Positions 56,473 through 64,000 of a stretch of 64,000 bases of DNA are shown piece after piece (positions within the stretch are counted from its first letter, which is position 1; the number at the start of each line of letters is the position of its first letter). Under the pieces are notes generated by a model. That model had not been told where the DNA came from and searched no databases. It worked only from the letters and a program-made list of their open reading frames with translations. The translations under genes and the position numbers were made by a program. Source of the stretch: Podospora pseudoanserina (Eukaryota > Ascomycota > Sordariomycetes > Sordariales > Podosporaceae); contig NC_085924.1 in NCBI RefSeq assembly GCF_035222485.1, forward strand, positions 4,216,001 through 4,280,000. The letters run 5' to 3'.

Positions 56473-57984
56473 GGTGGCGGTCGTCTGATGCTGTGGGAGA
56501 GATTTCGGCGAGGGAGAGAAACCGAAACTCTTGGAGGAGAAGAGATTTGGGAGAATAAAAACAACCTCCTTACCGACCTCACTGTCCTGGACTGTCAGGG
56601 AAGGAACAACGGGTCACGAGGGCGGCGAGCAGGTGATAAGGAGCGATAAAGGCCCGATAAGAAAGGCAGAAAGAAGCTCAGATGTTTGGCGGTGTATCCT
56701 CTGGTGGTCATGGAGGCCAGGGCAATGTTGGGCTATCTCTAACAGATCCTCATATCGTCTAGAAGCTGCGGGTGTGTAGATCGTATCGCCATTGTTCATC
56801 GAAAGTCTTTGAAAGCTTGATAGTACAATGACCCTCCTGTGCTTCCGCTGCTTGGGATGGTTGCTCTCTCGACTTCCACGGAAGCCTGATAACGAGCATG
56901 ACAATGAATGGCAAAACCCCGCGGCAAAGACCGAGAGCAATAGCCCGCCGTAGGGTTTTAATGCAGTATCGACAAGACTGCTTTTGGTGTGTTGTTGGAT
57001 TAGGAAGCCTGTTGATATTTAATTTGCACTGGAACTTAGAACTTGCAGTGTGGTATTATGCCTACCTAAGTCCGCATCACTCAACTATTTGGGCCCATTG
57101 GCCACATTGGACCACAAAGAAAGCAAACTACAAGACTGAGTGGGTATGCAAGAGTACCAAGGTTCAAACGTTAGGACAGAGTCGTTGAGTGAGCTGGACA
57201 CATCATTTGCCAATACGAGACACAAGATGTTCTTGCGCACCTAGCTGATTGATGTAAGCACCAAACTGTATTGATACAACTATACAAGATCTCGTCACCT
57301 TAACACAGAAATTTACAGAAAGAATATTAGTATATTTTACAGACAGAATATTGGTAAGGGCTTGTGTAACGTCCTTTGAAGCTATAATTGTGCATTGTTG
57401 TGGCCGCAAAGATGAGGAGCAACATCACAAACAAGATATTGCTAAAATGCCTCTGCACTGGGTTGTAGACCGTATTGGTCAACATGACAAACACCTGATT
57501 GGTTTGAAAATACCATTCTGTTCTTCTCAAGATCCAATCAACATTTTCCCCTGCTTCCATGCCCTATGCGTTGTCACCCAAAATGCAGTTTTCGGTCGAC
57601 ATTCCAACATTCCCTACGTCACTCACGTCAAATACCATCGCTTGACACCTCACCACGTGGCACGACGCGTGCAGGAATGCAACAAGTCGCGACGGTGACT
57701 CAATCAATTAAAAGCCGCAGGGAGGGTTCCCAGCAAACTGTGCTTGATTGGGTCGCGGTCGCGTTCCCCTGGGCCCACTTTTACCCTGAAAAGGGAAAGT
57801 AAACAAACATGCCTGATTGCGTGCAGGCTGCAGCTGTGGGGGCAACCGCAGTGGCGATCAGGGTTGGGTTTTTCGTTGGGTACAAAATCTGAGGATTGCC
57901 TTTTCTTTGAGTTTGGTATCCACTGATGCTTGTGTGTGACTGGGACATTTCGGAAGACTATTCTTCTTCTTGGGTTGATGAACA
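56473..57984. other. Divergent intergenic region between 2EXR gene and coiled-coil gene
   Basis: About 1.5 kb with only short frames. Both promoters should be here. A locally A/T-rich stretch with repeated CAGA-CAGAATATT-like text lies at about 57305-57360. Confidence 0.5.
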
Positions 57985-60135
57985 ATGGCGGATTCAGATG
58001 TTCCCATTGCGCTTCGGCGCACGCCGAGGAGGACGGCGGCGAGTGTTCGGTTTCAGGCTTCGTCAAAAACTCCAACAAAGGGGCAAACTTCATCACGAAC
58101 AGCCCCACCAAAAACATCAGATTCGGCAGTTGCAACGACGCCGAGGAGGCAGACAACAAGAAAACGCGTGAGATTTTCGGATCCGGGACCGATTATTGGG
58201 ACTGGAGCAACACAAGTGGAAGATGAGGTGTCGACGTCTTGGACGGGCCTGACACCCATGATATCCCGGACTCGTCTGGCCACAGGCACCCCTAAGCGCC
58301 GACACTCTTCAGCACCAGTCTACTCAACCGCAAATACCAGTTTTGAAAGCGAAGAAATCACCTTCCTTCCCCTCCGCCAAGTTCTCGATGGCCGGGTTAA
58401 ACGCCGCATTAGACGGAATGGGCTCAGCGAGGAGATGAACACCATTTTCGCCGAACGAAAGACCAAGGCAAAGCAGACAAAAGAGGAGATGAACCGTCTG
58501 AGGCAGGAATTAAAGGAAAAGGACGAGGCGATCATGAGATTACAGGAGGAAACGGTGATGGTGGACTCAGACCGGGTATGGGAGCTGGAAAGGAAGGTAT
58601 CACGGTTAAGGAGGCAGTTGAGCCAGATGTCAGGGGCAACATCATCACCCTCTAGGCCGTCAACAGCAGCAAGCAGCAGCCCCCCACAGCAAGACTGGAC
58701 AGACGCCGCTCGTGATCCCTTCTCAAAGGATGCCTACTCTATGGATCTGGGCATGGACGACGACCTCCCAGACAACGACACAGACGAGGAGATATTTGGC
58801 GATTCCACCATGGCCGAACTAGCATGCAGCACGCCCACCCGAAAGCCAAACGCCACAGTCCACCACACCTCTGCCTCCTTCCGGTCGTCATTCCCCACCC
58901 CGCCATCAACCAGCCCAGCTCGACAATTCAACACCACCGACGACCCCTTAACCCCCTGCTCGTCCAAGCCCCGCACCACCACCACCACCACAACAACAAC
59001 AACAGCCACCTCAATAGCAATCCAAACCTCCCTCCCCGACCCCGCCATCCCCCATCTCCAAACCAAACTATCAACCCTCCAACGCGACCTCGACATCTTC
59101 AAAAACCAGTTAACCTCGCACCTCTCCCTCCCAACCGGCACCGCCCCCTCGGACATATTATCCTCCCTCTCCCAAACCCTCACGTCCCTATCCGACAAGA
59201 CCCACGCGTTGACAACCCTGAACAAATCCCTCTCCTCCCTCGGGTTTGCCCCCTCTAGCACTCCAAACCCAGACGCGCTGGATATAATAACCGGCATATC
59301 CTCCACCTTGCGCTCTTGCCGCCTAGAACTGGAGTACTTATCCCCCGGGGAACTAACCTTCCCCTTGTCTGGTTCGGGGGGACAAGTTCTCAAGATGATG
59401 GTGCAAAAACTGCAGGAGCTGGGCAAGAGGAGTAAAGACGCGGGGGAAGTGATTGAGGAGTTGAGGGAGCGGGAAAGGGGGTTGAAGGAGGAGTTGAGTG
59501 CCAGGGTTGACTTCACCGATCACTTACAGGAGAGGTTGGCGAAGGAGCAAAACGACAAAAAAGAGTTGGAGGCCAAGGTGGAGGAGTTGAGGGAGGCGGT
59601 GGATAAATACACCAACGGCATTTCCAAGCTGGAAACCCTCATCAGCGATCTGGAGGAGAGGTTGGAACGGGAGAGTATTGAGCAGCAGCTTCACATCACG
59701 GCGCTGGAGCGGGGGTATAAAGACCAGTTGGCGGAGGTGAAGACGAGGTATGAGGAGGAATTAAACGGGAGGGAGGAGGCTATTCTGGGATGGCGGGCCG
59801 AGATTGAACGGGTGAGGGGGGAGTTGAGAGAGACGGGGGAGTTGGTAGGGAGGTTGAAGGATGAGGTGGCGAGGATAGGTGGGGAGAATGATGCGCTCAA
59901 GGTGGAGAATGCGGTTATTGCTCAAAAGTATGAGGCTGAGAAGAAAAGGGGGAAGAGAATTGTCGGGGAGTTGGGACGGGTGCTGGCTTTGGCTCGTGGG
60001 GAGGAGAGTGAAGATGAGGAAGTTGTGCCGTCGGCTGGTATGGAAAAGGGGACGAAAAAGAGGAGGTATGACGGTCGGATGGTGTTCACGAAGGAGGCTG
60101 AAGCCGAAGAAGTTGAAGCCGTTGGGGTTGTGTGA
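57985..60135 (+). CDS. Large coiled-coil protein with RVxF-type motifs
   Basis: A single exon of 716 codons starts MADSDVPIALRRTPRRTAAS. The first ~110 residues are basic and Thr/Pro/Arg-rich, with two possible PP1-docking (RVxF-like) motifs, ASVRFQ and KRVRFSD, and several TPRR/TPKRR sites suited to proline-directed kinases. After PLRQVLDGRVKRRIRRNGLS comes a coiled coil (about residues 150-215, RQELKEKDEAIMRLQEE). An acidic and Ser/Pro-rich linker includes a run of ten Thr (encoded by a CCA/ACA microsatellite), and a long C-terminal coiled coil covers about 460-680. The plan fits spindle-pole, kinetochore or centrosome-like scaffolds. I cannot name a family. C-rich coding text gives way to G-rich text at about 59390. 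Confidence 0.7.
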   Translation: MADSDVPIALRRTPRRTAASVRFQASSKTPTKGQTSSRTAPPKTSDSAVATTPRRQTTRKRVRFSDPGPIIGTGATQVEDEVSTSWTGLTPMISRTRLATGTPKRRHSSAPVYSTANTSFESEEITFLPLRQVLDGRVKRRIRRNGLSEEMNTIFAERKTKAKQTKEEMNRLRQELKEKDEAIMRLQEETVMVDSDRVWELERKVSRLRRQLSQMSGATSSPSRPSTAASSSPPQQDWTDAARDPFSKDAYSMDLGMDDDLPDNDTDEEIFGDSTMAELACSTPTRKPNATVHHTSASFRSSFPTPPSTSPARQFNTTDDPLTPCSSKPRTTTTTTTTTTATSIAIQTSLPDPAIPHLQTKLSTLQRDLDIFKNQLTSHLSLPTGTAPSDILSSLSQTLTSLSDKTHALTTLNKSLSSLGFAPSSTPNPDALDIITGISSTLRSCRLELEYLSPGELTFPLSGSGGQVLKMMVQKLQELGKRSKDAGEVIEELRERERGLKEELSARVDFTDHLQERLAKEQNDKKELEAKVEELREAVDKYTNGISKLETLISDLEERLERESIEQQLHITALERGYKDQLAEVKTRYEEELNGREEAILGWRAEIERVRGELRETGELVGRLKDEVARIGGENDALKVENAVIAQKYEAEKKRGKRIVGELGRVLALARGEESEDEEVVPSAGMEKGTKKRRYDGRMVFTKEAEAEEVEAVGVV

Positions 60136-60648
60136 CGTCTTGGGTATTGTATTTCTCCTGCATTTATTGGTTGTTGGTGATCAGGGTCTAATCACGTAAC
60201 ATTGTCTCATTTGTATGCTATGACGGGGCCTCCCGCTTTGGCGTTGATGCTATCAATTCTGTGGAATATCTATCTGTTCTGTTACACCCACTGTTCTCCT
60301 CATGGACGGACCGACCATCTTCTGTCGCTGGGTTGTCCTCCTGGATTATCTTATTTTGCCAGGAAGGATTCTGTAACTTCATCATTTGTGTCATCCACCT
60401 GTACTTCGCTGTAGGCCCACACCATATCGGGCAAGAGTGGCAAAATGTAGGACAATTGAGGGTGTTTGTGCCATCCTTTGGGTTTTCAGACCCTGGTTTG
60501 ACCATGTAACCTCCATTGCAACTTCACCACCGGTACCAGCGCCTCCGGGCTCACATCATCACAAAGCCTGATCCAGTTCTCCCTTCTTTGTTGAAACATG
60601 ACGGGTGGAGGCGTGGCAGGAGGCGGATGCACAACGCCAACAGATCCG
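60136..60648. other. Convergent intergenic region; no gene seen
   Basis: About 510 bases between convergent genes. No supported frame. Confidence 0.5.
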
Positions 60649-61524
60649 TTACCTAGCCAGTGTATAAGTCAACAACCCATTCATAGCAGAATCCTGGCTT
60701 GACGAACCGGCTTGGCTTGCCAAAGCCCTCCTCGTTTCCTGATCAAACCATGTTGAACTGGTTTGTGCCATTGACGAAACCCTCTCACGCCACTCATTCA
60801 CAGAGTCAACCACCAGACACCCAACTTCCACGCCATCATCCGACCGGTTGGCAAAGCTGAGGGATAGTGCTCGCCATATCGCGTGACCACGCTGCAGCCG
60901 GGAGGTGCCCAGGAACTTATCCAGGCGGGAATAGGCAATATCCCCTGGCTCGGCGAAAGGCCCCCAGAGCCCAGTCGACAGGGTCTCATCCCGGGTCAGG
61001 TGCAAGTCACTCTCCATGACGACCACCTGCAAGCATCGGGTCTGGGCGGCTTCTTTGAGCTGTCTCCAAAGCTCATGGGGCGTGCGGTCATCAGGGCAGC
61101 CCTCCCATATTTTCCAGTCAGAGAGGAGGCGGTGATGGAAACTTATAGTGATGCCCGAGGAGAAGAGCCATTCGAGTAAAGCTATGGCATCTAAAGATAA
61201 GGCGTTGTCTTCGTAGGAATCAGGTGGCTGGATGTAGAGGGTATCGGTGCTGTGATTGAGCCACTGAATGGGGTTGAAAGCGTGGCTGAGGGCGGGTTCG
61301 ATGGGTTTTCGATGGAAAGCGGCTTCATGCAAGGCGTCGTAGCACACTGCGGCGATGGGTTGGGTGATATCGCGGAGAGGCCACAGGTTGACATATGTCC
61401 ACCAATGGTCCCTCCTGTAGCCAATCGATATAGTGCGCTGTCGAAAACAGTACCTCCAGATTTGGCAGCGTATCTCGGCAGGAAACTGCTGAAACTGGGG
61501 GAAAGTGGTGGTGTTGGAGGTCAT
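60649..61524 (-). CDS. 2EXR-domain fungal protein
   Basis: A single exon of 291 codons. The start is taken as the ATG at 61524 (MTSNTTTFPQFQQFPAEIRC), because the longer open frame upstream has no ATG. The 2EXR domain is at the very N-terminus: TFPQFQQFPAEIRCQIWRYC. Family-type segments follow: AAVCYDALHEAAFHRKPIEP, FNPIQWLNHSTDTLYIQPPD and LSLDAIALLEWLFSSGITIS. The middle and C-terminal parts are less conserved. It is shorter than the member at 55164 and lacks the basic N-terminal extension. The family is expanded in filamentous ascomycetes; function unknown. Confidence 0.85.
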   Translation of the reverse strand: MTSNTTTFPQFQQFPAEIRCQIWRYCFRQRTISIGYRRDHWWTYVNLWPLRDITQPIAAVCYDALHEAAFHRKPIEPALSHAFNPIQWLNHSTDTLYIQPPDSYEDNALSLDAIALLEWLFSSGITISFHHRLLSDWKIWEGCPDDRTPHELWRQLKEAAQTRCLQVVVMESDLHLTRDETLSTGLWGPFAEPGDIAYSRLDKFLGTSRLQRGHAIWRALSLSFANRSDDGVEVGCLVVDSVNEWRERVSSMAQTSSTWFDQETRRALASQAGSSSQDSAMNGLLTYTLAR

Positions 61525-62193
61525 CCCGACGTTTGGAGATGCAGGGAGGAATTGTCTCCCCACCAGGCAGCAAACCCGCCAGACAACATTGGATATTTAA
61601 CCTCAAAGTTCAGGCTGACGAATCGGGAAGACCAATGCCCCGCCTGCTGAGCCCCCATCGTGGAGCTACCCCAACCCTAAGCCAAGCCGACCGTATTTTT
61701 GCTCAAGCCAAGCCCTAGGGTTTTCTTTTGAGGCTTTTTCAAGCACTAAAAAAGTGGTGATACCTGGGTTTTTGGTGGTGAGGGTGCTTCCCGAACCTAG
61801 CTTAGGGGGTCCCCGGCTAACCCGGCTATCTAGGGCACCTGGGTGGGTGAGGGTTCTGGCCCGACACTGATGAGTACTGGGTAGATATTTATACTAAAAA
61901 TGCCGGCGCTGGAACAGCTACTGGAAGGCTTATAAACTAGTTAAATCAGATGAGCCGGGATAGCTTCAAGCTAAGCCGAAGGTCCCCTCCTCCGAATTTT
62001 GTTGAGGGAGAAGGCATGGAAACAAAGTCGATGACCAGTTTATATCCACCTCGACTGCTGCCACCCAAAGGCTGTGTGCAAACTCTCCCCTTCGAAAACT
62101 CTGATATTAGCTTTTGGGTTTGGTGCAATAAGCAGGGCCACTGTTGAAGCGTATCTTGTGGTTTTTTCTTTCTTTGACTCAAATCAAATTACT
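61525..62193. other. Intergenic region, no gene seen
   Basis: About 670 bases between divergent genes. It is richer in A/T around 61740 and has scattered AAGCC-like short repeats, but no terminal repeats or coding frame. Confidence 0.5.
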
Positions 62194-63841
62194 ATGAAAA
62201 CCCCTCTACCAGCGGATTGCTCCTGGTTTTCTGCTTTCTCTTCCTCCCACAGTTGGTATTTTGCTCTCGCCCTCTGTTTGTTCGCCGACATGAGAAGCAC
62301 TACCACAACAACTTCTATCAGCGACAACTGGTCAGACATTGATGCTGACAGCGATGATAGCTATTCCATGGTTGAAGCCCCCTCCGACTCGGGCTTCAAC
62401 TATGGTGCTGGCACCGGCCTGGCACCGGCAACCACGACAGTACCTACACCAACCAACCTACCTGCCCAAGGCCCTTTCAGCGGCTCTCACCTCACTGCCG
62501 GCCCTGGCACCGGCCCTGATACCGAAGAGATATCGACAGTCCCGGACGCAGAAGAGGCTGATGATGCTCAGTTTCTCTCCGAGACAGTGACGGGCGACAC
62601 CATCGAAGCCTCCTCAGAGGCACATGGGGGGGACGCTTCGGCATCTGAGTCCGAGGAGGAGGAGGAGGAGGCTCGGGCGCAGCTTCTGTCGTACCCTTTC
62701 CACGGGGACAAGGCAAGAGGTATATCTTCACAACTTCTGGACTGCAGGCAGGCCATGTTACAAATTAGGGACCACCCGGCCGTGCACAGCAGGGTTCATG
62801 GTGTAATCTTGGGTGCCTTGAACCACGTCCTTGAGTCTACGTGCGGCCCTGGACCGCACTTGAACAAATTCATTGCGGGATCGCATGACTACCATGCGTT
62901 CCTGGTTCATGACACCTCGGGATATTCGATTGAACACAGCCCATGTTTGCACGAACCAATCGTGGCCGCATGCCTGGAATTGAGAAACAAGTTGGATGGA
63001 CCAGATGGTCCTCAGGACATCGTTGGGGCAGTTGGATCGCTGGGTGATTTGTTGATGACATGGACAAAGTAAGCACATCGTCTTGCCGGGTCTGTGGCAC
63101 ACATCGCATCTTACTGACTCTTTCAGAAAATTGTCGCACGTTAGCGAAGCACCGTTTCGGAGCGTCTACCTCTGGGCCACTTTGATGGACCTGCGACCCG
63201 CCATCTACACCACGGCCAAGCACCTTCTGGCCATCCGTGAGACCATCAACACAAGCTTGGCGAGAATGGAAGGCGGCGCCCCCGAGATCTGCTTGAATGG
63301 TATGCGCAACATCAATTATTTCTGTGCCTTTGGCATCTCGTCCTGCGATCGTCTCCTCGGGGCGATCGCCAGGCGACTAATGCCGGGTAAGCATTTGTGG
63401 CGGTCGGGAGGGCAGTCGAGAGGGCTGAGGAGGAGCATGAGCGAGAAGGAAGCAGTTGAATTCAGCCAGTACTACGCTGGTCTGGACATTACAAAACTGG
63501 CCCATTTTCGGACCGATATCAAGCTTCTCGAGACCAAGCTTGATCGTTCAACCAGGTACACGGCTGCTGGGGCAGAGTGGCGAGACGTTGTGTGCAATGA
63601 CCAGGTGGGAGAAGACAACTGGACACGGCCAGCAAGCCTCTGGCTGGCTCTCTTCCAGGAGAACACCTGGGCACGGCAAGCAAGTCCCTGGCTGGCTCTC
63701 TCCCAGGAGAGAGAGAAGAAGGCATGGCGGAGCTTCTACCTGAACTTGGCTGCGACGGTGAATCTGGGAGAGCTTACTAGGGCCTTCAGTGCGATTCCAG
63801 GGCTGACCAGCTACCTGGAAGCATACCGACGTAGTGTCTGA
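62194..63841 (+). CDS. Hypothetical protein with acidic N-terminus and a 16-residue tandem repeat
   Basis: I do not recognise the family. Two exons (62194-63068, 63127-63841) give 529 aa; an alternative ATG at 62290 would give 497. The N-terminal ~170 residues are Ser/Thr/Asp/Glu-rich with an ESEEEEEEA run. A globular helical part follows (AHGGDASAS..., then HSRVHGVILGALNHVLESTC, VGAVGSLGDLLMTWTKKLSH and YLWATLMDLRPAIYTTAKHL). Near the C-terminus DNWTRPASLWLALFQE and NTWARQASPWLALSQE are tandem copies. The chain ends TSYLEAYRRSV. The helical content without membrane segments suggests a soluble protein. It is divergent from the 2EXR gene at 60649. Confidence 0.7.
63614..63709 (+). repeat. Tandem 48-bp duplication within a coding exon
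   Basis: Two units (63614-63661, 63662-63709) with about 80% identity by eye. Each encodes 16 residues and keeps the frame; the shared text includes CTGGCTGGCTCTCT. Confidence 0.85.
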
Positions 63842-64000
63842 GTTTGAAATTGGAATGGAGATTAAGGTAGTGCAGGTAGTTTTACAATAGGAGAAAAAAA
63901 ACAAGAGAAAGCACTGGCTGCGAGTTTGAAACACCGTGCGCTTGGGTACACACTCACACAGTGTGGCACTGCACTGTGGTGAAATTAAAAATCACGGATT
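63842..64000. other. Downstream flank at the window edge
   Basis: 3' flank of the last gene; an A-rich run lies near 63894-63902. No gene seen. Confidence 0.5.

Noticed and set aside
61600-62193. Possible transposon remnant
   Set aside because: The A/T-rich text and short AAGCC repeats lack terminal inverted repeats, target-site duplications or any enzyme-coding frame.
1-64000. CRISPR arrays, operons, bacterial-type promoters and virus-derived elements
   Set aside because: The window is fungal nuclear DNA; no regular spaced repeats, polycistronic layout, capsid, envelope or reverse-transcriptase motifs were seen.

Overview
The window looks like nuclear DNA of a filamentous ascomycete (Pezizomycotina, probably Sordariomycetes and plausibly Sordariales). 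The evidence is single genes on both strands with short GT-AG introns (42-80 nt), intronless to five-exon models, a proline tRNA with a short intron, and fungal-only families (2EXR, DUF6594, fungal STAND N-terminal/HeLo-like domain, SWC3, GH115 secreted hydrolase). All splice models were derived by hand from reading frames and splice signals; no alignment or search was run.

Layout. 0-17 kb is mostly housekeeping: COX10, a head-to-head transaldolase, tRNA-Pro, a kinesin-8, a secreted GH115 alpha-glucuronidase, a small unknown gene, and a BuGZ/ZNF207-like zinc-finger protein. 17-30 kb is an accessory stretch: a 22-bp-period minisatellite, a DUF6594 membrane protein with no visible first exon, a locally duplicated set of small unknown genes (the first with a ubiquitin-like fold, all sharing an R-x-[GAI]-[ST]-F motif), a decayed multi-pass membrane protein, a fusion of a HeLo-like domain to a heterotrimeric G-alpha domain, a cysteine-rich membrane protein and a 12-cysteine secreted protein. 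30-46 kb returns to conserved genes: a membrane RGS protein, a four-TM protein, an alpha/beta hydrolase, N-myristoyltransferase, a conserved membrane protein, a short-chain dehydrogenase, SWC3 and an ABHD12-like hydrolase. 46.1-50.5 kb is gene-poor with a long purine microsatellite. 50.5-64 kb holds DHH1, a mitochondrial J-protein, two 2EXR proteins flanking a large coiled-coil protein, and a hypothetical protein with a 48-bp internal duplication.

The most interesting locus is 22.1-26 kb. The protein at 23989-25989 joins a putative pore-forming/cell-death HeLo-like domain to a G-alpha domain in which the catalytic arginine and glutamine are replaced and the NKxD motif is TKRD. A multi-pass membrane gene lies divergently upstream of it (now carrying two in-frame stops), and an RGS gene follows 4.4 kb downstream. 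This suggests a nucleotide-controlled switch for a fungal cell-death effector, parallel to NLR/STAND architectures but with G-alpha in place of NACHT. That function is inference.

A second, genome-style observation is that many genes change from C-rich to G-rich along the coding strand, so GC skew flips inside single genes. Two genes (transaldolase, short-chain dehydrogenase) have apparent frame breaks in low-complexity G or C tracts, which may be sequencing errors.
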